Positions 1 to 6,155 of a stretch of DNA of 9,454 bases are shown one piece after another. The notes under the pieces are model-generated. The model was not told the origin of the DNA. It made no database searches and saw nothing but the letters and a program-made list of their open reading frames with translations. Every line of letters starts with the position of its first letter. The stretch's first letter is position 1. This DNA comes from Richelia sp. UBA3308 (GTDB lineage: Bacteria > Cyanobacteriota > Cyanobacteriia > Cyanobacteriales > Nostocaceae), in NCBI GenBank assembly GCA_002361335.1, contig DESS01000135.1, positions 1 through 9,454 of the forward strand. Direction: 5' to 3'. The translations under genes and the position numbers were made by a program.

Positions 1-2
1 GA

Positions 3-239
3 TTAGGGTGCGGAATGTGGGTTAAATCGGAGACTACGTATACTTCCGTCTGCAAAAGTATAATTGTTTTCTTGGTGAAAAACATTGCCTGTAATCGAAA
101 TTTTAAATGTCCCATGAAAGGTTCTCTGTAATTCACCTTGAGGACTCACTTTGATTGCTGTTCCCTTCCAAATCCCAATATGTCTGTGAAAAATTTCAGG
201 AATTTCATTCTGCTTCTCTTTTAACTCACTATAAGTCAT
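3..239 (-). CDS. Short DUF3598-like N-terminal fragment, probably truncated
   Basis: A 78-residue frame from ATG (239-237) to TAA (5-3). Residues about 15-65 (HIGIWKGTAIKVSPQGELQ, then a run ending NYTFADGS) resemble the start of cyanobacterial and plant DUF3598 proteins, a beta-barrel, lipocalin-like family without assigned activity. That resemblance is from memory, not a search. Members are usually about twice this length or more, and the frame stops just after the ADG strand, so I read it as an N-terminal remnant or a frameshifted gene whose remainder lies outside the window. An alternative frame stays open over the last few codons (giving HIPHPN), compatible with a frameshift but too short to prove. 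No clear ribosome binding site precedes the ATG. It is divergent from the RidA gene. A genuine small protein is the alternative. Confidence 0.4.
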   Translation of the reverse strand: MTYSELKEKQNEIPEIFHRHIGIWKGTAIKVSPQGELQRTFHGTFKISITGNVFHQENNYTFADGSIRSLRFNPHSAP

Positions 240-305
240 AATTTTTTACTTCAAGTTTGATTTTTATGTGAGTCTTGCATGATATTAAGGAAAGATCAAC
301 CTCAA

Positions 306-311
306 AAAGGA
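306..311 (+). promoter_or_regulatory. Shine-Dalgarno site deciding the RidA start
   Basis: AAAGGA ends 5 bases before the ATG at 317. It supports this start over the upstream in-frame ATG at 275. Confidence 0.6.
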
Positions 312-316
312 ATCTT

Positions 317-712
317 ATGAATAGAGAAAACATTATTTCCTCCAATTTATTCGAGGCTCGCGGACCATTTTCACACGCTGTAAAAGTAAGTGGATTTAGT
401 AATCTGATTTTCACTTCCACTGTTGCAGCCATTGATGAAAATTGGCAGGTTATCGGTGAAGGAGATATCCGCAAACAAACCGAAGCAACTATTCTCAATC
501 TGAAAACAGCTTTACGCGAAGCAGGAGCCAGTATCAAGGATATAATTAAAGTTAATTGGTATCTTACCGATATCAACCATTTTCAAACTGTGCTCCAGGT
601 AAGAGAGCAAATGTTTGAAGGCAACAGACCGGCAAGTGCTACAATTCCTATCAGTTCTCTTGCAATTCCCGAACTTTTACTAGAAGCAGACGCGATCGCA
701 GTCCTAAATTAG
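317..712 (+). CDS. RidA/YjgF/UK114 family protein
   Basis: 131 residues, a full-length Rid-family domain. Archetypal RidA deaminates reactive enamine/imine intermediates such as 2-aminoacrylate, acting as a cytosolic trimer. Seen here: residues 60-74 (LNLKTALREAG, then ASIKDI), the WYLTDI segment at 81-86, the helix around VREQMF (95-100) and the closing strand EADAIAVL (123-130). In catalytic RidA the C-terminal motif is PARS with an essential Arg; here it reads RPASAT (104-109), so that position is Ser107. This fits the Rid subgroups lacking the catalytic Arg, and imine deaminase activity is doubtful. I chose the ATG at 317 because AAAGGA (306-311) lies 5 bases before it. An in-frame ATG at 275 would add 14 unconserved residues and has no such site. 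The gene ends over a HIP1 site. Confidence 0.88.
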   Translation: MNRENIISSNLFEARGPFSHAVKVSGFSNLIFTSTVAAIDENWQVIGEGDIRKQTEATILNLKTALREAGASIKDIIKVNWYLTDINHFQTVLQVREQMFEGNRPASATIPISSLAIPELLLEADAIAVLN

Positions 713-875
713 GAGTTGTTGTTGACACAATTGTCTCGGGATGGGTGTTCTAACCTGCGGCTTTAATTTTCTCGTTGCTCATGGGAGTATTTAAAGAGCG
801 ATCGCTGGATGTGGCAATCCCATCCACAACCAAACTACTACAACAAAATTTAACTTGGTATCTGTCCACATTTTA

Positions 876-891
876 GTTCGTGAACACGAAC
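876..891. repeat. Perfect palindrome, 7-bp arms
   Basis: GTTCGTG, AA, CACGAAC. The arms are perfect and the loop is only 2 bases, so it could be a protein-binding dyad rather than an RNA hairpin. No promoter or gene start is nearby, and it does not match the cyanobacterial LexA consensus I know. Confidence 0.4.
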
Positions 892-974
892 GTATTATCG
901 CCATACTGCACCCAAGCTACATAATTGAGGTTTAAAGCACCATTATTTATCAAGACATGCAGGGTTTAAAACCC

Positions 975-1027
975 CACCGTCTGTACGGTGCTAGTAATTG
1001 GTTGGGGTAAAAACCCCATCCAATTAC
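975..1027. repeat. Two adjacent stem-loops
   Basis: The first (975-990) is CACCGT, loop CTGT, ACGGTG, a perfect 6-bp stem. The second (994-1027) has 14-base arms with one mismatch around the loop TAAAAA (1008-1013), its inner stem being GGGG/CCCC. Neither is followed by a T tract on plus. They may be 3'-end structures for RidA or for read-through from the deacetylase-family gene, or an interspersed palindromic repeat. Confidence 0.5.
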
Positions 1028-1031
1028 CTCT

Positions 1032-1062
1032 CCCTCCCTCCCTCACTCCCTCACTCTCTCCC
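1032..1062 (-). repeat. C-rich tract; G-quadruplex motif on the minus strand
   Basis: Five CCC runs at 1032-1034, 1036-1038, 1040-1042, 1048-1050 and 1060-1062, within an almost pure pyrimidine tract (1027-1067). On minus the first four give G3N5G3N1G3N1G3, a canonical quadruplex pattern. It would lie in the 3' untranslated region of the deacetylase-family transcript. Confidence 0.45.
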
Positions 1063-1083
1063 TCTTTATGGGGCTGGTGGTGC

Positions 1084-1174
1084 GAATTATGAATTATGAA
1101 TTATGAATTACGAATTACGAATTATGAATTACGAATTATGAATTATGAATTACGAATTACGAATTATTAATTAC
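1084..1174. repeat. Heptanucleotide tandem array (GAATTAY)12, STRR type
   Basis: Twelve exact in-phase heptads GAATTAT or GAATTAC from 1084 to 1167, then a degenerate copy TAATTAC to 1174. Only the seventh base varies (T or C). The array ends 2 bases from the stop codon of the deacetylase-family gene. Such STRR arrays are known in heterocystous cyanobacteria; their function is unclear. Confidence 0.9.
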
Positions 1175-1176
1175 AT

Positions 1177-2094
1177 TTACAACCCAAACTGCTGAAAAAC
1201 TTCACTCGCAGCACGATGTAATAAAGAATGTCGCCACACCAAAGATTTCATATCATCCGCATAACCTCCACCAATAACACAAGCAACCGGATAACCAGCT
1301 CCTACACAAGTACTCAAAACCTGCATTTCTCGACGATAAATTCCCCTATCGGTTAAAGCCAGTTTTCCTAATTTATCTCCTATATGAGTATCTACTCCAG
1401 CATTGTACAAGACTAAATCTGGCTTTATATCGGCGAGTAAATCTGGTAAGTATTTCCCTAGGGTTTGTAAATATAGATCGTCTTCCATTCCTTCTGGTAA
1501 AGGTACATCTAAATCACTCTTCTGTTTTTTACCCGGAAAATTCACTTCGCAGTGCATCGAAAAAGTAAAAACCCTCTCGTCATCTTGAAAAATAAAAGCC
1601 GTACCATCACCTTGATGCACGTCTAAATCAACGATCAGAATTCTTTCCACCAAATTCAGCTTTTGTAAAACCCTAGTAGCGATCGCAAAATCGTTGAAAA
1701 TACAAAAACCCGAACCATAACTGGGGAAAGCGTGGTGAGTACCCCCTGCCGTATTACAAGCCAAACCGTAATTTAAGGCCAGTTTCGCCGCCAAAATTGT
1801 ACCACCTACTGCCGTACAAGTACGATTTACTAATTGAGGACTCCAAGGTAAACCGATACGACGTTGCGCTTTTGCATCCAGTGTTCCTTGTAAATAAGCT
1901 TCTACGAAATCGGGAGTATGAACTAACTCGATAGTTTCTTGAATAGGGCGCTGAGGTGCGTGAAACTGTTGCAAATCAGCCACCCCCTCAGATAAAAGTA
2001 ACTCGTAAAGTAAACGAAACTTTGGCATCGGAAAACGATGGGCATCCGGTAAGGTAGTAACGTAATCTCGGTGGTAAACGATTGGCAAATTCAT
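1177..2094 (-). CDS. Histone deacetylase superfamily protein (arginase-deacetylase fold)
   Basis: 305 residues, complete, cytosolic, no signal peptide. The family comprises zinc-dependent amide hydrolases acting on acetyl-lysine, acetylpolyamines or related amides; bacterial members are not histone enzymes. All key residues are visible: the His pair in GGTHHAF (H120, H121), the metal motif DLDVHQGDG with D158 and H160, the third zinc ligand D235 in NAGVDTH, and the catalytic Tyr278 in IGGGY. The C-terminus is short, as in the compact bacterial/cyanobacterial class. Start is the ATG at 2094-2092; GGGA about 11 bases upstream is a poor ribosome binding site. The gene stands alone; a heptad array begins 2 bases after its stop, and a HIP1 site lies inside (1679-1686). 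The substrate cannot be told from sequence: protein deacetylation, acetylpolyamine hydrolysis and an acetoin-utilisation (AcuC-like) role are alternatives. Confidence 0.93.
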   Translation of the reverse strand: MNLPIVYHRDYVTTLPDAHRFPMPKFRLLYELLLSEGVADLQQFHAPQRPIQETIELVHTPDFVEAYLQGTLDAKAQRRIGLPWSPQLVNRTCTAVGGTILAAKLALNYGLACNTAGGTHHAFPSYGSGFCIFNDFAIATRVLQKLNLVERILIVDLDVHQGDGTAFIFQDDERVFTFSMHCEVNFPGKKQKSDLDVPLPEGMEDDLYLQTLGKYLPDLLADIKPDLVLYNAGVDTHIGDKLGKLALTDRGIYRREMQVLSTCVGAGYPVACVIGGGYADDMKSLVWRHSLLHRAASEVFQQFGL

Positions 2095-2568
2095 TTCATC
2101 AATTTCCCACCATTCAGGTATTGTTTAATTTCATTAAGAATAAATTACACTCAAAAATTTCATATTGAGAAATAAAAAGAATATACAGCACGCTCGTTAA
2201 TATTTTGAGTACAGCACTATATTTTAAAACTGTTGTAGTACGGGCATCCCTGCCCGTCCAAATGTACCGGCGGCTCTATGAAATATGCTATAAATACTCA
2301 CTTATATTAAATATACGATTTTATAAATAAATTTATTTATAAAAAAATAAAAATTATAAAATATAAAATCCCAAAACCGAAATATTGATACTTTTATTCT
2401 GGTTGCCTTATTGGCTCTTTTATTCAAAAAACTAAAAAGTATTGTTCAAGTTGAATTTTTAAATTTTTAATTTTTAACTTTTAACAAAATCATTTTTTCT
2501 ATCTTCGTTCTCCATTACTCTCTGTCAAACAACCATATTACAACAAAAAATACACAACTTTACCCAAT
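2095..2568. other. AT-rich spacer without genes
   Basis: Very AT-rich, with long A and T runs around 2325-2360 and 2455-2480. No ORF with a start and family resemblance on either strand. Transcription of the deacetylase-family gene must begin here on minus, and the GntR transcript ends here. The only GC-rich element is the hairpin at 2240-2257. Confidence 0.6.
2240..2257. repeat. GC-rich hairpin ACGGGCA-TCCC-TGCCCGT
   Basis: Perfect 7-bp stem with a 4-base loop in otherwise AT-rich DNA. The context GTAGTACGGGCATCCCTGCC matches a short interspersed palindrome that I recall as frequent in filamentous cyanobacterial genomes. No T tract follows, so a dispersed repeat is likelier than a terminator. 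Confidence 0.55.
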
Positions 2569-3555
2569 CTATTTTGCTGACACAATTGCAGCAATACGCG
2601 CTTTTAAAACTGCCATATTCGTTTCATCTAAGCTGTAATTAAAGACCATTACCTTGTCCCTCTGAGGATTAAACTGATATACATCATACTCAACTTTTTT
2701 TGACAAGTAAATTGCATCAGCTTCCTTCAAAATTTGATGATTTGTATTCAGATTATCCAAACTCAATGTTTGAAAATTTATATGAGATATTCCAGATAGT
2801 TGTAACATCTTTTTCATATGTTCCCGTTCGTTTTCTTCCTCGCAAATCAACAGCACCAAACTGTTACGAGGTAATGAAGAAATATGTGTCAAAAGTCGCA
2901 AATCTGGCTTAATATTAATGGCAATTACTTCTTGAGAAGGAGCCGCTAGTTGAATCAGCTCCCATAGATGTTGCGTTGTTGTCACTATTAAGTCAGCAAC
3001 AGATAGCTTTTGCAAAACTTTAGGCTTTTGCCCCTTTAATTCTTCTAAGCTCAGAAACTCTAAGTCTTGTTGTATTTCCCCTTGAACAGCTTCATATATT
3101 TCCACACCATCCTGCAAACATTCTACAAATATTAACTTCAAAGGGGCAGTAGTATGCTGATTTAACATTACTGCTTGTGCATAAGCAGCCCTTGCAAATT
3201 CCGATGGAGATAATCCCATCATTGTCGCACAGCTAAAAGCTTGACCTAACAGATTGTAGAATTGCCTTAAATTTACAATATTTTTGACAGCTAAACTATC
3301 CGCAACAAAAGTTCCTTTACCTCTTCGGGCTACTAAATAATTGGATTCAATCAAATAATTGTAGACCGCTGCAATAGTATTATGATTTACTCCTAAATGT
3401 TTCGCTAACTGAGTCACAGTAGGCAAAGTATCGCCCGAATGTAATTCTCCCGTAGCGATTAGCAATTTAATCTGTTCAGCAATTTGAGCATTAATTGTTA
3501 TCGGTGCAGAATTATCAACAATAATCGGCAGTATAAATGGCTCAGGTATTATCAT
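2569..3555 (-). CDS. GntR-family transcriptional regulator with C-terminal sensor-like domain
   Basis: 328 residues. Residues about 18-87 form a GntR winged helix: NAQIAEQIKLLIATGELHSG leads into DTLPTVTQLAKHLGVNHNT (recognition helix region 47-63), the linker helix IAAVYNYLIESNYL, and the wing RRGKGTF (78-84). Residues about 138-328 are an alpha/beta region (LKLIFVEC at 139-146, ADLIVTT at 187-193, VIAINIKPDL at 210-219). I recall this layout from GntR regulators with a predicted small-molecule-binding domain, distinct from FadR, HutC and aminotransferase (MocR) types; the ligand is unknown. Start is the ATG at 3555-3553, without a clear Shine-Dalgarno. It begins 36 bases after the PAS gene stop on the same strand, so the two are probably cotranscribed. 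A target in the PAS/oxygenase intergenic region is plausible by position, unproven. Confidence 0.85.
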   Translation of the reverse strand: MIIPEPFILPIIVDNSAPITINAQIAEQIKLLIATGELHSGDTLPTVTQLAKHLGVNHNTIAAVYNYLIESNYLVARRGKGTFVADSLAVKNIVNLRQFYNLLGQAFSCATMMGLSPSEFARAAYAQAVMLNQHTTAPLKLIFVECLQDGVEIYEAVQGEIQQDLEFLSLEELKGQKPKVLQKLSVADLIVTTTQHLWELIQLAAPSQEVIAINIKPDLRLLTHISSLPRNSLVLLICEEENEREHMKKMLQLSGISHINFQTLSLDNLNTNHQILKEADAIYLSKKVEYDVYQFNPQRDKVMVFNYSLDETNMAVLKARIAAIVSAK

Positions 3556-3591
3556 TAAGATATGTAAATTTGTTCATGAATCTTTTTATAA

Positions 3592-4041
3592 TCATAGCAA
3601 TCGGTTGATAATCATTTCTTGCTTGTTAAATCTTTTCATTGGAATCAACCCTGGAACATATAATATTTTATTGTTATGTTTAGTGGGCAAGTTTTTCCAG
3701 TACATTTCCTGTGTGATGTCACGAAACATCCACAGTCTTGCCACGCTTTTTGATTCTAAGTATTGAGGCAATGAATGACGTTCAAATATTCGACCATCCT
3801 TTAATTTTATGATGTCATGAATCTCCAATTCTATATTTATGTAAAGTTGTTCAACTTGAGTGATAAATTTGAGAGGCTCCTCAAGCTTCATTGCAGCAAC
3901 CTCTAATGCTAGATTTTCATCTTGAGAGCTTATAATGCGCGAGGAAAAATCCCACATTTCTATAAACTTTCTATTTAAGCCTACAATCCTTCTATCATTA
4001 ATATCGACTACAAGGATACCATTTGTATGTTTATTGGACAT
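3592..4041 (-). CDS. Small stand-alone PAS-domain protein
   Basis: 149 residues from the ATG at 4041. Residues about 5-112 make one PAS domain of the type common in cyanobacterial sensor kinases: TNGILVVDINDRRIVGLNRK (6-25), FIEMWDF, a variable helix region, DIIKLKDGRIFERHSLPQ (76-93), and RLWMFRDIT (102-110). No histidine kinase, GGDEF or other output domain follows; the last 35 residues (to NRLL) match nothing I know. It could be a free-standing sensor passing its signal to a partner, or a remnant of a larger kinase. A TTG seven codons upstream (4062) is an alternative start; I prefer the ATG because a TATAAT-like element (4073-4078) would leave only a few bases before the TTG. It lies 36 bases before the GntR gene on the same strand. 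Confidence 0.75.
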   Translation of the reverse strand: MSNKHTNGILVVDINDRRIVGLNRKFIEMWDFSSRIISSQDENLALEVAAMKLEEPLKFITQVEQLYINIELEIHDIIKLKDGRIFERHSLPQYLESKSVARLWMFRDITQEMYWKNLPTKHNNKILYVPGLIPMKRFNKQEMIINRLL

Positions 4042-4072
4042 GTCTTCTACTCTGGTAATCAATAATTTATAA

Positions 4073-4078
4073 TTATAA
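4073..4078 (-). promoter_or_regulatory. Possible -10 element for the PAS-GntR unit
   Basis: TATAAT on minus, 31 bases upstream of the ATG at 4041. No convincing -35 lies at the proper distance and the surroundings are very AT-rich, so a chance match is possible. Confidence 0.3.
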
Positions 4079-4127
4079 TTCTACTAATTTATATTTGTTT
4101 ATTTAATGTATGACGGAAGTTTTTGTA

Positions 4128-4156
4128 TTGACTTATCTTTATCAAGGGGTTAATAC
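4128..4156 (+). promoter_or_regulatory. Sigma70-type promoter driving the oxygenase-like gene leader
   Basis: TTGACT (4128-4133), a 17-base spacer, TAATAC (4151-4156): five of six matches to TTGACA and four of six to TATAAT at optimal spacing, the best promoter I found in the window. Transcription would start near 4162-4164 toward the gene at 4736, leaving a leader of about 570 bases. Confidence 0.55.
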
Positions 4157-4157
4157 A

Positions 4158-4171
4158 TAGGCATTTGCCTA
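4158..4171. promoter_or_regulatory. Perfect palindrome at the predicted transcription start
   Basis: TAGGCA, TT, TGCCTA. It starts one base after the -10 hexamer, where a repressor dimer would block initiation. It is a candidate operator, possibly for the divergent GntR regulator; this assignment rests on position only. Confidence 0.35.
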
Positions 4172-4343
4172 GCTTGAACTACAAAAAACATGATTTGTGT
4201 TTACTTTTTGCATTAGTTTTTTTTATACTAATAGACTAGTATTAAGTCATGGATATAGTTTATTGTTAGAGATGAAAAAAATAGAAGCAAGCTAGAAAAA
4301 TACCATTAGATTACACAGGAGATTTTTTGGAGGATATAAATTT

Positions 4344-4415
4344 GTGGAGCAGATCCTGAGTTTGACAGTGTTCGTATCTATTTTTATTGATATACAAGAC
4401 AAATGTTTCTGCTGA
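4344..4415 (+). CDS. Possible 23-codon leader ORF with strong Shine-Dalgarno
   Basis: GTG start 9 bases after GGAGGA (4329-4334); encodes 23 residues beginning MEQILSLTVFV, hydrophobic in the first half, ending KCFC before TGA (4413-4415). It lies in the predicted leader of the oxygenase-like gene. No family resemblance. A TTG two bases earlier gives only MWSRS. It may be a leader peptide, a small membrane peptide, or chance. Confidence 0.25.
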   Translation: MEQILSLTVFVSIFIDIQDKCFC

Positions 4416-4526
4416 ATTACTAGTCTAAAGTTTTGAACAAACAATATTACTGCTGTACCGCGCTTATGATAATCGAATTGAGATTGACCAACAGGCCCAC
4501 AGACACACAGATGGGGAGGAATTTTT

Positions 4527-4550
4527 ATGGGTAATCTTAAGTTTTGTTAA
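4527..4550 (+). CDS. Possible 7-codon leader ORF with very strong Shine-Dalgarno
   Basis: ATG 6 bases after GGGGAGGA (4513-4520), the strongest ribosome binding site I saw in the window. It encodes MGNLKFC and stops at TAA (4548-4550). It is too short for an enzyme; if translated, it is a regulatory micro-ORF in the leader of the gene at 4736. Confidence 0.25.
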   Translation: MGNLKFC

Positions 4551-4735
4551 AAATCATCATCGAAGCATTTATTTATGCCAAAGTAGTGTTCATTTTTTTG
4601 GGGTAGAGAAAATGCATGCATCATCAGCAAATAGTTGATTTAATGCACAAATAGTTTTTCAAAGCTAGATCATTTTAACTAGTTTAACTAACACGGCATA
4701 CAGGCGATAAAGTATCTTAACATTTGGTACTAGAA

Positions 4736-5485
4736 ATGGAAGAAGTCCTTGCATTGATTGAAGAAAAAAAGCATGAATTTGCCCAGGGGCCGTTCATGAA
4801 GTTTCTTCAAGATAAGAGTATAGATCCAAGACAAAGGTTAGCTTGGGGTCCAGCCTTTGCTCCTTTTGCAATGAGTTTTAAAGACTTCAACAAAAATGTG
4901 CTTCGTAAAGAGCCTTCAGATAGCAAACTCCAAGAAATGATAAACCAGCACAGCTATGAAGACGGTCGTCATTGGATATGGTTTCTACAAGACATGAAGA
5001 TAATGGGATACGACAATCCCATGAACTATACCGATATGTTGAAATTCCTTTGGGGTGAAGAAACACAGAAAGTACGTAAGATGGCTTATGACTTATTTGC
5101 CATATGTACCTTTGAAGAAGATATTTTAATGAAGTTGGTTGTAATTGAGTCTATAGAAGCAACTGGAAATGTTGCTTTATTTGAGATTGCCAAAGTAGCC
5201 AAGGAACTTCAACAAATTACCAAACAGTGTCATCCCTATTTTGGTGAATCTCATTATGCTAAAGAATCCGGACATATTCAAGCCTCTATGGATGATGTGG
5301 AGGATTATCTTAAAAGCATACAATTGACAAAGCCACAGAAGAAGAAAGCTTTTACTTTAGTAGAGAAAGTATTTGCAGATTTTACAGAAGCAATGGATGA
5401 GATGTTAGTTTTTGCTCAAAAGCACCCTTACGATCTACCGTTTACAACAACTAGAAACATTAACCAATCAAGAACAGCGGCATAA
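4736..5485 (+). CDS. Heme-oxygenase-like putative diiron oxygenase (TenA/CADD-type fold)
   Basis: 249 residues, almost entirely helical, no signal peptide. The pattern fits the heme-oxygenase-like diiron (HDO) superfamily, whose members use an O2-activating metal pair for oxidations, N-oxygenations or C-C cleavage (examples UndA, SznF, BesC, CADD). Candidate ligands: E75/D76 and H79 in YEDGRHW, E138 or E141 in IESIEATGN, and H173, E177, H180 in SHYAKESGH. The last set matches the H-x3-D-x2-H motif of CADD with Glu for Asp. The conserved Cys of thiaminase TenA is not evident and the proximal-His pattern of heme oxygenase is absent. The tail after about 230 looks unstructured. Start: ATG at 4736; a TTG four codons earlier (4724) is possible, and neither has a good ribosome binding site. 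It is divergent from the PAS-GntR pair. Substrate unknown. Confidence 0.75.
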   Translation: MEEVLALIEEKKHEFAQGPFMKFLQDKSIDPRQRLAWGPAFAPFAMSFKDFNKNVLRKEPSDSKLQEMINQHSYEDGRHWIWFLQDMKIMGYDNPMNYTDMLKFLWGEETQKVRKMAYDLFAICTFEEDILMKLVVIESIEATGNVALFEIAKVAKELQQITKQCHPYFGESHYAKESGHIQASMDDVEDYLKSIQLTKPQKKKAFTLVEKVFADFTEAMDEMLVFAQKHPYDLPFTTTRNINQSRTAA

Positions 5486-5541
5486 CTAAATTAAAATTAT
5501 TTGTTGATGATTATTGATTGATGAACAAATGTTGATCCAAC

Positions 5542-5577
5542 GGTTATTTAGTAATTATAAAAACATATTAAATAACC
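5542..5577 (+). terminator. Stem-loop 3' of the oxygenase-like gene
   Basis: Perfect 9-bp arms GGTTATTTA (5542-5550) and TAAATAACC (5569-5577) around an 18-base loop, 56 bases after the stop. No immediate T run follows (a TTTTCT lies at 5590-5595), so this is a weak terminator or an mRNA-end stabilising structure. Confidence 0.35.
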
Positions 5578-5759
5578 ATGATAATCAGCTTTTCTAATTC
5601 CATGTAATTAACAGAGCTTCCGCCCTTAGGTATTATTTGAACAATCACCAAAAATGTTAACTTAACTATAAAATGACAACGTAGCTCATAGGAATTTACG
5701 AAATCTCAACAAAACAGGTAAAAAAAACTATCCAATCTGCCATTACAAAAATTAAGAAA

Positions 5760-6155
5760 ATGGGTTTAGTCTTAGGGTATATAGAAAAACATCCTCAGGA
5801 AGTACAGCGATTAGTTGGTCTCAATTACGAGCAAGTAGAGGAGATAATAAAACAAGCGATCGCCTTACACACTCGAGCCCGATCGGAATTAGAATTAAGA
5901 AAAAGAAGAATAATCAAAAAAGGGGGTGGTCGTAAGTCAAAGCTATCTCTTGAAGAACAAATATTATTGACCTTAATATATTCGCAACAATTGACAACAT
6001 TTAAATTAGTTGGTAACCAATTTGGAGTCAGCGAGACAACAGCAAATGACACTTTTAAATATTGGTTTCCACTCTTAGGAAAAATACTACCACTAACCCT
6101 GCTTGAACAGGTAAAAAAAACTCCAACGACTAGGAGATTGTTAAAGAACTGTTAA
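5760..6155 (+). pseudogene. IS5-type transposase, N-terminal remnant (decayed)
   Basis: 131 codons from ATG. Residues 1-120 match the N-terminal part of cyanobacterial IS5-superfamily transposases of the HTH_Tnp_4/DDE_Tnp_4 type: IEKHPQEVQRLVGLNYEQ, a charged coiled stretch (38-53), the GGGRKSKLS motif (55-63), a helix-turn-helix with GVSETTANDTFKYW (89-102), and ILPLTLLEQVKK (109-120). The frame is then lost at an A8 run (6113-6120). In the -1 frame homology to the usual EIVKELL continues (6134-6154) but is broken by TAG at 6131 and TAG at 6158, and fades by about 6175. The whole catalytic DDE domain is missing, so no active transposase can be made. A HIP1 site lies inside (5856-5863). IS ends and target duplication were not identified. 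Confidence 0.8.

Larger units (their letters stand above)
713..1176. other. Gene-free spacer between RidA and the deacetylase-family gene
   Basis: No credible gene on either strand. It holds a HIP1 site (798-805), a perfect 7-bp-stem palindrome (876-891), two adjacent stem-loops (975-990, 994-1027), a C-rich tract (1032-1062) and a heptad array (1084-1174). Both flanking genes end here: RidA from the left on plus, the deacetylase-family gene from the right on minus. The elements may therefore serve as 3' ends for both. Confidence 0.6.

Noticed and set aside
275..316. Upstream ATG start for the RidA gene
   Set aside because: No ribosome binding site and 14 residues outside the conserved domain; AAAGGA sits correctly before the ATG at 317.
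229..576. 115-residue minus-strand ORF opposite the RidA gene
   Set aside because: It is antisense to a conserved gene, with no family resemblance or ribosome binding site.
751..783. Minus-strand mini-ORF MSNEKIKAAG
   Set aside because: Ten codons, no ribosome binding site, nothing recognisable.
876..891. GTTCGTGAACACGAAC as a LexA box
   Set aside because: It does not fit the cyanobacterial LexA consensus as I know it, and no gene start lies downstream within a useful distance.
1084..1174. Heptad array as a CRISPR or origin iteron array
   Set aside because: Units of 7 bases without spacers exclude CRISPR. Iterons are longer and spaced, and no replication gene is near.
4232..4427. 10-bp inverted repeat TAGACTAGTA (4232-4241) / TACTAGTCTA (4418-4427) as IS ends or an operator pair
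   Set aside because: The core ACTAGT is self-complementary, which inflates chance matches. The repeats enclose no gene and no target duplication is visible.
4429..4638. Open frame of about 69 codons in the oxygenase leader, including a stretch reading AHRHTDGEEFLW
   Set aside because: No ATG until codon 62 and no ribosome binding site for an alternative start. It resembles no family and may be chance or the remnant of a lost gene.
6111..6124. Programmed -1 frameshift giving an active transposase here
   Set aside because: The -1 frame stops four codons later at TAG 6131 and the DDE catalytic domain is absent.
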